From the NCBI GenBank assembly GCA_030426065.1, contig JAUHZH010000019.1:1-12508 (forward strand): a stretch of 12,508 bases of DNA, given 5' to 3'. The notes under the pieces are model-generated. The model was not told the origin of the DNA. It saw nothing but the letters and a program-made list of their open reading frames with translations, and did no database searches. The stretch is from Gammaproteobacteria bacterium. GTDB taxonomy: Bacteria; Pseudomonadota; Gammaproteobacteria; Xanthomonadales; Marinicellaceae. How positions within the stretch are numbered: the first letter of the stretch is position 1; each line of letters begins with the position of its first letter. Below are positions 1 to 6,734 of this stretch, piece after piece. The translations under genes and the position numbers were made by a program.

Positions 1-2
1 AA

Positions 3-1175
3 GATGAGTTGCGTTTGTTCGCCATTCAACAAATGATGGACACCCAACCTAAAACGGCAGTCAAAATGATCAAAGAACTGTACTTGGAGGCCCCAGAAAC
101 GACCCCCGGTTCTCGATCCAACGCCATTCATCTTCTGGGCATCACAGATGCACCTGAAGCGGAATCCTTGTTATACGAATACATCAAGAAAACAGAGAGT
201 CCTGGACTCAAGGCCCAAGCCATTCAAATGTTAGGACTGCGTGGTGGAGAAGAAAATCAAAGGCGTTTGGCAGACATGTACGAACACGCCAGAGAAAAAG
301 CAGTGAAATCTGCCATCATCAACAGCTTTATCCATTTGGACAACGGTCAAATGATGGCCGGTTTGTTGAAGAAAGAAAACGATCAGGAGCTGTCAAAACA
401 GATGATGCACATGCTGGGTGCGATGGGCGAATCCGAAGTGCTCAAAGAGCTTTACAAAGAAACCGCCAAAGCATCCAAAAAAGCCGCTTTGCTCGAGTCT
501 TTGGCGGTGGCAGGAGAATCGGCCATGATCAAAGACGTGATTGCCAAAGAAAAAGACAAGGAATTGCGTCGCGCAGCTGTTCATTCTTTGATGATGCTGG
601 GTGAAGCAGACAGTGCTTATGCCCTGGATTTGTACCGCAAAAGTGATGACATCGAAGAAAAGCGCGCCTTGGCCAGCTTGATGATGGTCACCGACATGGA
701 TGCGGCTGTGATCAAGGACCTGTTCCTTGAAGCCAAAGACCCAGAACTCAAAAGGCATTTACTCACCGCCTTGATCAGTCAGCATGCTTTGGATGAATTG
801 GAACAGGTGTATATGAATGAGTCAGATCCTGAGATCAAACGAGAAATCATTCACCATTTGGGTGCCGTGGGCAACCCCGATCAGATCCGTCGATTGGCAC
901 AAGCCGATCCGAGCATCAAAGAAAGCGAAGGGTTTTATTTGGCCTTGGGCATGTCCGGGGACAGCGAAGACATGGCGTACTTGGCGGATCAGTATGCCGG
1001 CGCCAGTGAAGAAGGCAAGTCACGCATATTGCAAGCTTTGATGATGCAAGGTGAAGTGACCTGGTTAATGAAAGTCTATCAACAAAGCCAAGACAAGGAA
1101 GACCGCAAACGCATTTTAAGAACCATCGGCATGCTCGATCCAGAAGCCTTGCTGAAATTGATAGAGGAGCAATGA
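3..1175 (+). CDS. HEAT-repeat protein, 5'-truncated by window edge
   Basis: The frame is open to the left edge (codons GAT GAG precede the TTG at 9), so the gene almost certainly starts upstream and only its last 390 codons are present. The product is all-helical, built of units of about 31-33 residues, each with a first helix ending in a pattern like AxxHxLGxxG and a second helix LxxLYxxxxD. Examples are HMLGAMGESEVLKELY and HHLGAVGNPDQIRRLA. This is the signature of HEAT/armadillo-like solenoids, which act as protein-binding scaffolds. No catalytic motif is visible. The protein is rich in Met pairs (MM) inside the helices. Its stop is one base before the ATG of the next HEAT gene, so the two form an operon and may act together. 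Localisation cannot be judged because the N-terminus is missing. The repeat class is quite certain; the function is unknown. Confidence 0.85.
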   Translation, partial: DELRLFAIQQMMDTQPKTAVKMIKELYLEAPETTPGSRSNAIHLLGITDAPEAESLLYEYIKKTESPGLKAQAIQMLGLRGGEENQRRLADMYEHAREKAVKSAIINSFIHLDNGQMMAGLLKKENDQELSKQMMHMLGAMGESEVLKELYKETAKASKKAALLESLAVAGESAMIKDVIAKEKDKELRRAAVHSLMMLGEADSAYALDLYRKSDDIEEKRALASLMMVTDMDAAVIKDLFLEAKDPELKRHLLTALISQHALDELEQVYMNESDPEIKREIIHHLGAVGNPDQIRRLAQADPSIKESEGFYLALGMSGDSEDMAYLADQYAGASEEGKSRILQALMMQGEVTWLMKVYQQSQDKEDRKRILRTIGMLDPEALLKLIEEQ

Positions 1176-1176
1176 G

Positions 1177-2124
1177 ATGATCACCAAATTGATATTGAGT
1201 TTATTGGCCTTAATCACGGCGCCATTTGTCGACAACGACATAGAACGTGCAGCCAAAAGCATTAAAAATGGCTGGATCAGCTACCAAGTCCCTGCCGCGC
1301 CTGAAACACCCAGTGTCTGTTGCTGGGACGGTGATGACATGGCCCAGTGCGATTTGAATCAAAAACACCGTGGCTATGGGTCACGTGCGGAAACACCCAA
1401 GACCGATCAAATACATGTGTATGTGAAAATCAAGGCTTCGGCCCCTGAAGTCATCATGCCTGTGGGAGATCACTGTGAGGTCAAAACAGGAGGTGTGGAT
1501 GTCAAGCGATTGGGCCCTGTGGCACCGAAAGCCAGTGTCAACTGGCTAAAAGCCCAAGCCATCAGCCGCCAAGGACATGCCGATGAAAATGGCAGCCTAT
1601 ATGCTTTGAGTTTGCATGGGGCGCCCGAAGTGCCTGGGACTTTGGTTGAATTGGCTGAATTGAACCGCGAAGGCCTCTCTTCACAAGCCGTGTTTTGGTT
1701 GGGTAACCGCCAGGGCAATGCGACCCAAGCATTGAAAAAACTGTTGGGCAGTTTGCCTAAAGGCGAAACACGCCGCAGCATCAACATGGCATTGCAACAC
1801 CAAGCATCGCCAGCCGCCTTCGATCTGTTGAAACAAGTGGCCCAGGACGACAAAGACCCTGAACAACAAAGGGATGCCATTTTTTGGCTCGGCCAAAGTG
1901 ATCAAATCGAAGCGCAAGCGCTTTTGGACATGATTGCCGATCCAGAGATGAGTGCTTTACACGAAGCTTTGGTTTTCAGCTTGTCACAAAGCCAACAGGG
2001 TGAACAAGCACTGTTTCGAATCCTCAAGGGTGACTACAGTCAAACCGCCAAAAAACAAGCGGTGTTCTGGTTGGCCCAAAGCGACGATGAAACAACCCAA
2101 AACCAGCTGATGGAGATGCTTTGA
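1177..2124 (+). CDS. HEAT-repeat protein with probable signal peptide
   Basis: This protein has 315 residues. A short hydrophobic N-terminus (residues 2-17) looks like a signal peptide or anchor, which would place it in the envelope or periplasm. Residues 45-105 form a separate region with a CC pair at 48-49, further Cys at 58 and 100, and a charged DGDD segment. From about residue 120 to the end there are HEAT-like repeats: FWLG-type helix ends recur at 173, 236 and 297, with weaker units half-way between (around 202 and 264), giving a period near 31. The start is the ATG at 1177, with GAGG at about 1166-1169, inside the end of the upstream gene. The one-base gap implies coupled translation with the preceding HEAT protein. 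An intrinsic terminator follows 17 bases after the stop, so this is the last gene of its operon. The partner and role are unknown. Confidence 0.85.
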   Translation: MITKLILSLLALITAPFVDNDIERAAKSIKNGWISYQVPAAPETPSVCCWDGDDMAQCDLNQKHRGYGSRAETPKTDQIHVYVKIKASAPEVIMPVGDHCEVKTGGVDVKRLGPVAPKASVNWLKAQAISRQGHADENGSLYALSLHGAPEVPGTLVELAELNREGLSSQAVFWLGNRQGNATQALKKLLGSLPKGETRRSINMALQHQASPAAFDLLKQVAQDDKDPEQQRDAIFWLGQSDQIEAQALLDMIADPEMSALHEALVFSLSQSQQGEQALFRILKGDYSQTAKKQAVFWLAQSDDETTQNQLMEML

Positions 2125-2140
2125 TCAGTCCATCCTAGTG

Positions 2141-2169
2141 AAAAAAACCCGGCCAGTCCGGGTTTTTTT
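2141..2169 (+). terminator. Rho-independent terminator of the HEAT operon
   Basis: The core stem is CCCGG (2148-2152) and CCGGG (2158-2162) with a five-base CCAGT loop, extended by A7 (2141-2147) pairing with T7 (2163-2169). The T run after a G+C stem is canonical. The flanking A run makes the structure symmetric, so it could also stop transcription from the other strand. Confidence 0.9.
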
Positions 2170-2225
2170 GTGCCTGAGGTTCACAGAAGCGAGATGTTTT
2201 TCCATGTCATTGCACTTACAATAAC

Positions 2226-2246
2226 TAAGCCACACAAAGTGGCTTA
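2226..2246. promoter_or_regulatory. Inverted repeat upstream of the gene at 2279
   Basis: TAAGCCAC (2226-2233) and GTGGCTTA (2239-2246) are perfect 8-base arms around an ACAAA spacer, 33 bases before the start codon. A TACAAT -10-like hexamer sits at 2217-2222, with no good -35. If that promoter is real, the repeat begins just downstream of the -10 and would cover the transcription start. It could then be an operator or a 5'-leader hairpin. It has no T run and is not a terminator. Confidence 0.4.
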
Positions 2247-2278
2247 ACAACACACACGCTTAATTTTAAGGAAATGAC

Positions 2279-3337
2279 ATGAACAATCAAAAACCAGCAC
2301 CCGGTTGGGTGGGTGGATTCGAACAATCCAATCAAATGTTCTCATACCCCAACCCCAACCTCACTTCCCTGCCCATGCTCGATAACATGGCCAACATCGA
2401 CAAACTGCAAAGACAACAGCAAGTCATGTGGCCCGAATTCAGCTGGGAAACACGAAAAGGCGCCAAAGACCCCAAACGCTGTTACCAAATGTTCGCACCG
2501 GACATTTCACGTCTGGGGTACACCGATGAAGGCCGCGTATTCTCCATCATCTGTCCGCAACAAGGCGCCTATTCGCCTAAATTCGGTGCTTTGAATGTCG
2601 AAGTCACCGTCACAGGACAACGTGGCTGGGTCAACGAAGACAGCAAAGAAATGGCCGCTGACATGACCGTGGTGGGTAAAATCTGGTTCAGCCCCAGTGC
2701 CAAACAAAACAAATGGGTGAAATTCTTTTGGGACCGGTTTGCCGACAGCAAACTGCCTTTTCCCAGTTCCAAAGCCAACGCCATTCGGGTCACCACCCAT
2801 GACCCTGGAAATGCCAGTCAACCGATATTCCCACTGATCAAAGGCCAAAGTACCAACTTCCCCATCCCTGACTTCGCCAAACACCAAGACGAGGCCTGGG
2901 ACGTGTCACACCTTGATGTGCAAATCGGCCCGATTGAAAAAACAGGCAACAGCACCGTCGATGACTTCAACCAACTGTTCCTCGACATCTTTAACCTCGC
3001 CACCGGTAACATGCTGCAAAACGGCAACATCCTCAGCTGGAACGTCTGGTTCACCGCCCCTGGCCTGGTTGATCAAGAAGAATGGCGCAACCACGCCGAA
3101 TACTGGCGAGACTCCATCGACACCGGCCACGGCAGCCCCGACGGCCCTGGCACCAGTGCCAAATACTTCGACGGCACCCCTTTCAGCGCCTGGGACAGCC
3201 TGCTGAAAACCGAAGAAGAAAAAGCCATCAAAGGTTTGGAAAGCTGGGCCGAGACTCAAGCGGTTGATGCGATCTCGACCCGCGCCGACGCCGAAGAAGC
3301 CATGATCCAACACTTCATTGACAAGCATGGCTTGTGA
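2279..3337 (+). CDS. Unrecognised Trp-rich soluble protein
   Basis: I do not recognise a family for this 352-residue protein. The start is the ATG at 2279, with AAGGA at 2268-2272 seven bases upstream. There is no signal peptide and no membrane segment, so it is probably cytosolic. It is unusually rich in Trp and aromatic residues (GWVGG near residue 10, then MWPEFSW, KIWF, KFFW, SWNVWF, EYWRD and further Trp). The N-terminal 35 residues are rich in Pro, Asn and Gly. The middle looks like mixed beta structure. The last 45 residues are charged and helical (TEEEKAIKG, then EEAMIQHFIDKHGL). The coding strand is markedly C-rich and G-poor, with C-ending codons dominating, unlike the G/T-rich neighbours. 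It stands alone between a terminator and a REP-like hairpin, so it is a single-gene transcription unit. The ORF is quite certain; the function is unknown. Confidence 0.8.
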   Translation: MNNQKPAPGWVGGFEQSNQMFSYPNPNLTSLPMLDNMANIDKLQRQQQVMWPEFSWETRKGAKDPKRCYQMFAPDISRLGYTDEGRVFSIICPQQGAYSPKFGALNVEVTVTGQRGWVNEDSKEMAADMTVVGKIWFSPSAKQNKWVKFFWDRFADSKLPFPSSKANAIRVTTHDPGNASQPIFPLIKGQSTNFPIPDFAKHQDEAWDVSHLDVQIGPIEKTGNSTVDDFNQLFLDIFNLATGNMLQNGNILSWNVWFTAPGLVDQEEWRNHAEYWRDSIDTGHGSPDGPGTSAKYFDGTPFSAWDSLLKTEEEKAIKGLESWAETQAVDAISTRADAEEAMIQHFIDKHGL

Positions 3338-3352
3338 TCAATTTCATATCAA

Positions 3353-3384
3353 CCTCGTTCCCATGCTCCGGCATGGGAACGAGG
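3353..3384. repeat. REP-like palindrome, family A copy 1
   Basis: This is a perfect 14-base stem: CCTCGTTCCCATGC (3353-3366), loop TCCG, then GCATGGGAACGAGG (3371-3384). It lies between two convergent genes, where it could also end transcription from either side. A related copy lies at 5459-5486. The CGTTCCCA...TGGGAACG core matches a palindrome widely dispersed between genes in gammaproteobacteria (from memory) and associated with REP/RAYT elements. A weaker hairpin, GACTGT (3436-3441) with ACAGTC (3446-3451), lies just before the stop of the minus-strand gene. Confidence 0.8.
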
Positions 3385-3453
3385 AATACCAGAAATGCTT
3401 GAAACCCAGCACCAAAGGGCAAGAAATCCCTCTTTGACTGTGTTTACAGTCAT

Positions 3454-4389
3454 TTATTCGAAATCATCAGCAAAAATATAGTCGATGATGATGTTGCTGG
3501 TGTCTACGCTGTCACCCAAAATAAACACACCATGACCGAAGTCATCAAACTGGGCATTTAAATCAGAAATGGCGTATTCCTGGTATCCTTGTAGCTGCAA
3601 ATCGGCGATGTAAACATCACCAAAACGATCGCCGGCAATGACCTTGCCATCTACGATGTCAACGTCATATAAGCTGCCGCCAACATCCAGCGTATGTAAG
3701 ACATTGCCATTTCGATCTATCATTTGGATGTCACCATCCCAATCAGCAATGTACATATTGCTGTTTTCATCGACGGCAATGCTTCGGTGACCGGTGTGGC
3801 CAAAAATATCAGCAAGGCTGATGGTTTTGATGAAGCTGGCATCATTGGGGTTGTAAACGTTCACAAATCGACCTTCGGGTGAGCCACCAGGCCACAGTGC
3901 ATACAACAAGCCGTCTTTCCCCAGGGTCAGGTCGATGGGTTCAATGTCTTCAGCAAAACGAAAATCAGGCATTTGCCCATCCAGATCAATTTGAACAATG
4001 CCATGCAAAGCATCATCAGGATCGCCACCCGTACTCATGTCGGTTACCCAAACAAACCGGTTGTCACTGGCGATGCCGCCGTAGGTGCCGTTGTTGACCG
4101 TTGACCAACCAGAAAAGGTCAAATCCGACCAAGCATTGTTAGCGTAAACGCTGAGCTTTGGATCGAATGTGCCGTTGTAAACCAAGATGGTACCGTCAGA
4201 GAGTTTGACTGCATCACGGGCACTTTCAGAAATGTCATTTGCAACCGGGATGTTCACCACTGTACCAAGTCCAGCTTCCGTGCCTTGCCCCAGCTTGTCT
4301 TCCGAACTGACACCAAAGTTGGTGGCAAAAGAGGCTTGGCTGAATAAAGCCAATGCGATGAAACTGCGTTTGAGTTGATGTCTTTCCAT
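3454..4389 (-). CDS. Secreted beta-propeller-like protein with FADDFE C-terminus
   Basis: The protein has 311 residues from the chosen ATG at 4389. A longer frame exists from a TTG at 4425, but the predicted promoter places the transcript start downstream of that TTG. The N-terminus has a good Sec signal peptide: Arg/Lys-containing start, hydrophobic 9-16, likely cleavage after ASFA at residue 22. The mature part carries repeating propeller-like strands of NHL/SMP-30 type, such as FVWVTDMST, GLLYALWPGG, SNMYIADWDGD and GDVYIADLQ, each separated by Gly/Asp turns. The likely role is binding or scaffolding outside the inner membrane; no enzyme motif is clear. The C-terminus ends IFADDFE. Terminal motifs of this (I/L)FxDxFE form recur, as I recall, on exported proteins of Marinicella and Xanthomonadales-like bacteria, and may be a sorting or domain-end signature. 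It is a single-gene unit. Confidence 0.8.
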   Translation of the reverse strand: MERHQLKRSFIALALFSQASFATNFGVSSEDKLGQGTEAGLGTVVNIPVANDISESARDAVKLSDGTILVYNGTFDPKLSVYANNAWSDLTFSGWSTVNNGTYGGIASDNRFVWVTDMSTGGDPDDALHGIVQIDLDGQMPDFRFAEDIEPIDLTLGKDGLLYALWPGGSPEGRFVNVYNPNDASFIKTISLADIFGHTGHRSIAVDENSNMYIADWDGDIQMIDRNGNVLHTLDVGGSLYDVDIVDGKVIAGDRFGDVYIADLQLQGYQEYAISDLNAQFDDFGHGVFILGDSVDTSNIIIDYIFADDFE

Positions 4390-4413
4390 GATGAAGAATT
4401 CCAAAAAGCAGTG

Positions 4414-4442
4414 ATTATGCACCAATTAGGTTACATTAACAA
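4414..4442 (-). promoter_or_regulatory. Predicted sigma-70 promoter for the propeller gene
   Basis: On the minus strand, TTGTTA (4437-4442) is followed after exactly 17 bases by CATAAT (4414-4419), a 4/6 and a 5/6 match to consensus. Transcription would begin near 4407, giving a leader of about 18 bases before the ATG at 4389. This argues against the TTG start at 4425. Confidence 0.55.
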
Positions 4443-4537
4443 TACAAATACCCTGTGTTTTTAATTACACTCAGAAGCTTTCACTTCAAGTGCCATTGCA
4501 GGTTAAAAAGTATCACATGAATGGCGCTCACATTTGC

Positions 4538-4543
4538 TATCAT
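4538..4543 (+). promoter_or_regulatory. Candidate extended -10 element for the GIY-YIG gene
   Basis: TATCAT at 4538-4543 is preceded by TGC, the TGn of an extended -10, with no clear -35. Transcription would start at about 4550, the A of the start codon, so the message would be leaderless. That fits the absence of a ribosome binding site there. Confidence 0.3.
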
Positions 4544-4549
4544 GGTTCC

Positions 4550-4849
4550 ATGTCTGACAACAAATCCTACAGCGTTTACATCTTGCTTTGCGACGATAAC
4601 ATCTTGTACACCGGCATCGCCCGGGACCCGAAAGCACGCTTGAAGCAGCATTTAAGCAAAAAACCACCTGGAGCCAAATTCACCCGCAGGTTCAACAAGC
4701 TGGAACTGGTGTACCAAGTCGAAGTCGACAGCCGCTCAGAAGCGCAAAGTTTGGAATACCAAATAAAAAAAATGGCTCGCAAAGATAAACTTGTACTGAT
4801 TGAAGGGTCGAAAGTGAACTTTAAAACCAAACCAAGCCCAGTAAACTGA
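4550..4849 (+). CDS. GIY-YIG domain protein, YhbQ-like (UPF0213)
   Basis: The protein has 99 residues from the ATG at 4550, the usual size of YhbQ-type single-domain proteins. The signature parts are in order: SVYIL at 8-12 (the GIY strand), YTG at 20-22 (the YIG strand), Arg30 in the ARLKQH helix, Glu69 at the end of the SEAQSLE helix (the expected metal-binding Glu) and Lys73. These match the GIY-YIG nuclease fold; members of this small subfamily have been linked to DNA repair or structure-specific DNA cleavage, but their cellular role is not settled. Longer in-frame starts exist (ATG at 4517, GTG at 4490), but the domain starts right after the chosen Met and the extra N-terminus is not typical. 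No good Shine-Dalgarno is present. It is convergent with the next gene across a hairpin. Confidence 0.88.
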   Translation: MSDNKSYSVYILLCDDNILYTGIARDPKARLKQHLSKKPPGAKFTRRFNKLELVYQVEVDSRSEAQSLEYQIKKMARKDKLVLIEGSKVNFKTKPSPVN

Positions 4850-4856
4850 GCTTGGT
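4831..4856. terminator. Hairpin between convergent genes, probable terminator
   Basis: ACCAAGC (4831-4837) pairs with GCTTGGT (4850-4856), with an inner CAGT/ACTG extension and one mismatch. It overlaps the stop codon of the GIY-YIG gene. Read on the minus strand it is followed by TTTGGTTTT, so it suits termination of the minus-strand gene ending at 4882 best. On the plus strand the downstream tract is poor in T. Confidence 0.5.
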
Positions 4857-4881
4857 GATTTGTCAAAAAAACGAATTCAGT

Positions 4882-5346
4882 TCAATGAAAATGCGGAATT
4901 TTTTGACTCACATGGTTTGCCATGTTGTTTTTGAACCAATCCCGATAGGCATTCATCCTCAGTGATTCAGAAGGTTGCCAACTGTTTTTGGCATAGTGTT
5001 CCCAAATATATTCAGGCAAAAATTCGGCTTGGTTGATTTGGACCAAATCATCCCAGAATTGACTTTTTAATGCGCTGTTTGTGGCGGTTTCAGCTTCCCA
5101 TGCTTTGGTCGCTTCAATGAATGCGAGGACCGATTGGTAAAACGGACTCATTTGATCGCTCTTTTTTGGGGTGCTGGTTTTGATTAAACTGTTTTTATAG
5201 GTCACCCAAGGCAAGGCTTCATCAGACGATGCTGTTTTTTCATTCAATAACATGCCCGGCTGCTTATGGGAACTGACCTTGACGCCACTGATGCCAGCCA
5301 AAGGAACGCACAAAAGTGCAACACTTACCATTAATTTAATTTTCAT
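4882..5346 (-). CDS. Small secreted protein of unknown function
   Basis: The protein has 154 residues from the ATG at 5346, chosen because AAAGGAG (5353-5359) lies six bases upstream; a Met two codons earlier overlaps that site. Residues 1-21 form a clear signal peptide (Lys-rich start, hydrophobic 6-19, Gly/Ser end), so the product is exported. The mature part is polar, with a Lys/Ser/Thr-rich stretch near residues 50-62, then two amphipathic helical segments rich in Trp, Gln and Asn (FIEATKAWEAE, then FLPEYIWEHYAKNSW). It ends with a His-rich HFH. There is no Cys in the mature protein. I recognise no family. It is monocistronic, between a hairpin downstream and the repeat-bearing spacer upstream. 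Confidence 0.7.
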   Translation of the reverse strand: MKIKLMVSVALLCVPLAGISGVKVSSHKQPGMLLNEKTASSDEALPWVTYKNSLIKTSTPKKSDQMSPFYQSVLAFIEATKAWEAETATNSALKSQFWDDLVQINQAEFLPEYIWEHYAKNSWQPSESLRMNAYRDWFKNNMANHVSQKIPHFH

Positions 5347-5458
5347 GAACATCTCCTTTCTGTTTATATAAAGTGTGGACAAGTATGGACAGCACTATTT
5401 TCTTGCGGTTCAATTTTATATGCCAAAAGTCATGATTTTTTTGGAGGGTGAAATTAAT

Positions 5459-5486
5459 CTCGTTCCCAAGCTCCTGCGTGGGAACG
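5459..5486. repeat. REP-like palindrome, family A copy 2
   Basis: CGTTCCCAAGC (5461-5471), loop TCCT, then GCGTGGGAACG (5476-5486), with one A/G mismatch in the stem. It shares the CTCGTTCCCA start, the GCTCC apex and the TGGGAACG arm with the copy at 3353-3384, so the two are the same repeat family, this one less perfect. Confidence 0.7.
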
Positions 5487-5572
5487 CTTGTAACGTTCAC
5501 GAAATGAACCAAAACATTTGCCCACCAAAAAAGCTGGGCATTCAGTGCTGAAATCAAAGTGTTTAAATCTGT

Positions 5573-5589
5573 GGTGGGCGGAGCCCACC
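5573..5589. repeat. Palindrome, family B (GGTGGGC/GCCCACC)
   Basis: GGTGGGC (5573-5579), loop GGA, then GCCCACC (5583-5589), followed by CTACTTT. On the minus strand it reads GTAGGGTGGGC..., a form that I recall as a common dispersed intergenic repeat in proteobacteria. It sits just downstream of pyrC and may also serve as its transcription end. Confidence 0.6.
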
Positions 5590-5633
5590 CTACTTTATTT
5601 CACAATAAAATCAATGTGGTGAAGCGCAGCGAT

Positions 5634-6671
5634 TTATGTGAATTGCCAGCCCAAAACTTCACCTGCCCGGTAAGGCATCACAGCCAAGTCGCCTTCACCG
5701 ATCACTTCAGGTACGGTCTGTTCTTTCTTTTCTAAAGTGATGGTTTTTTCGTTGCGTGGCAGGCGGTAAAAATCGGGACCGTTGAAGGAAGCGAAGGCTT
5801 CAAAGTGTTCGATGGCGTTTTCTTCTTCAAACACTTGCAGGTAGTTTTCCAAAGCGTGGGGTGCGCTGAATATGCCGGCGCAGCCACAGGCGCTTTCTTT
5901 GTCGCCGATGCGGTGGGGTGCGGTGTCGGTGCCGAGGAAGAATTTTTTCGATCCAGAGGTGGCAGCCTGTCTTAAAGCCAGGCGGTGCAATTCACGTTTG
6001 GCGACAGGCAGGCAGTACAAATGCGGTCTGATGCCACCGACCAGCATGTCGTTGCGGTTGATTTGCAAATGGTGGGCGGTGATGGTGGCGGCGATGTTGT
6101 CACCGGATGAGGCGACAAAATCAGCCGCGTCTTTGGTGGTGATGTGTTCAAAAACCACTTTCAATTCGGGCATGGCTTTGAGCAGCGGTTCCATGGTGGT
6201 TTCAATGAACAAGGCCTCTCGATCGAAAATATCGACGTCATGACTGACCACTTCGCCGTGTACCAAGAGGGGCATGCCCGCTTTTTGCATGGCTTCCAAA
6301 ACGGGATAAATCGTTTTGACGTCACTGACGCCAAAGGCCGAGTTGGTGGTGGCATTGGCTGGGTACAACTTGGCTGCGGTCAAGACGCCTTGCTGGTGGC
6401 CCTGGACCAAATCATTGGCATCGATGGTGTCGGTCAAATAAGCCGTCATCAGGGGTTGGAAATCCGGTTGGCCTTTGGTGGCGGCCAAAATGCGATCACG
6501 GTAAGCTGCTGCCAAAGCCGTGGTGGTCACGGGCGTGGCTAAATTGGGCATGATGATGGCACGACCGAATTGGCGCGCAGTGTAGGACGCAACTTGTGTC
6601 AGCATGGCGTCATCGCGCAAGTGAACGTGCCAGTCATCGGGTTGGGTGATGGTGATCGATTGTGTGCTCAT
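5634..6671 (-). CDS. pyrC: Dihydroorotase, type II
   Basis: PyrC catalyses reversible ring closure of N-carbamoyl-aspartate to dihydroorotate, the third step of de novo pyrimidine synthesis, in the cytosol. The protein has 345 residues from the ATG at 6671 (E. coli PyrC 348). All zinc ligands and catalytic residues are present: His15 and His17 in DWHVHLRD, Lys101 in AAKLYP (the carboxylated bridging Lys), His138 in LLVHGE, His176 in FEHIT, and Asp249 in GTDTAPH. These positions run one behind the usual E. coli numbering. Asn43 in MPN and the substrate loop (TAHHLQINRNDML) are also there, so the enzyme should be active. A TTG at 6683 would add four residues, but the ATG gives the normal family start. 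The ribosome site is weak. The gene stands alone, divergent from the NTF2-like gene. Confidence 0.97.
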   Translation of the reverse strand: MSTQSITITQPDDWHVHLRDDAMLTQVASYTARQFGRAIIMPNLATPVTTTALAAAYRDRILAATKGQPDFQPLMTAYLTDTIDANDLVQGHQQGVLTAAKLYPANATTNSAFGVSDVKTIYPVLEAMQKAGMPLLVHGEVVSHDVDIFDREALFIETTMEPLLKAMPELKVVFEHITTKDAADFVASSGDNIAATITAHHLQINRNDMLVGGIRPHLYCLPVAKRELHRLALRQAATSGSKKFFLGTDTAPHRIGDKESACGCAGIFSAPHALENYLQVFEEENAIEHFEAFASFNGPDFYRLPRNEKTITLEKKEQTVPEVIGEGDLAVMPYRAGEVLGWQFT

Positions 6672-6697
6672 GAGTTCAGCCAATGTCAGGTGGCTGT

Positions 6698-6705
6698 ATT
6701 ATAAT
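6698..6705. promoter_or_regulatory. Shared palindromic -10 of divergent promoters
   Basis: ATTATAAT at 6698-6705 contains a perfect TATAAT on both strands: plus at 6700-6705 facing the NTF2-like gene, minus at 6698-6703 facing pyrC. Distances to the start codons (about 30 bases each) suit short leaders. No good -35 is seen at the right spacing on either strand (CAGCCA for plus, CTGTTT for minus). Confidence 0.5.
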
Positions 6706-6734
6706 CAAGTCTCTACATTCAAACAGGATCATTG

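Noticed and set aside
393..758. Minus-strand open frame of 121 codons opposite the first HEAT gene
   Set aside because: His/Phe/Gln-rich mirror of the amphipathic HEAT helices, with no start signal; antisense shadow.
2507..3328. Minus-strand open frames of 126 and 140 codons opposite the Trp-rich gene
   Set aside because: The C-rich coding strand leaves few stops on the other strand; the translations are Gly/Val/Phe-rich with no family resemblance or ribosome site.
5490..5560. Short palindromes GTTCA/TGAAC and TTCAG/CTGAA in the spacer
   Set aside because: Arms of five bases are expected by chance in A+T-rich spacers.
3353..5589. Palindromes as a CRISPR array or integron attachment sites
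   Set aside because: Copies are far apart, hairpin-forming and irregularly spaced, with no spacers, cas genes or integrase.
6144..6542. Plus-strand open frame of 132 codons inside pyrC
   Set aside because: Lies fully within a certain pyrC on the opposite strand; low-complexity antisense translation.
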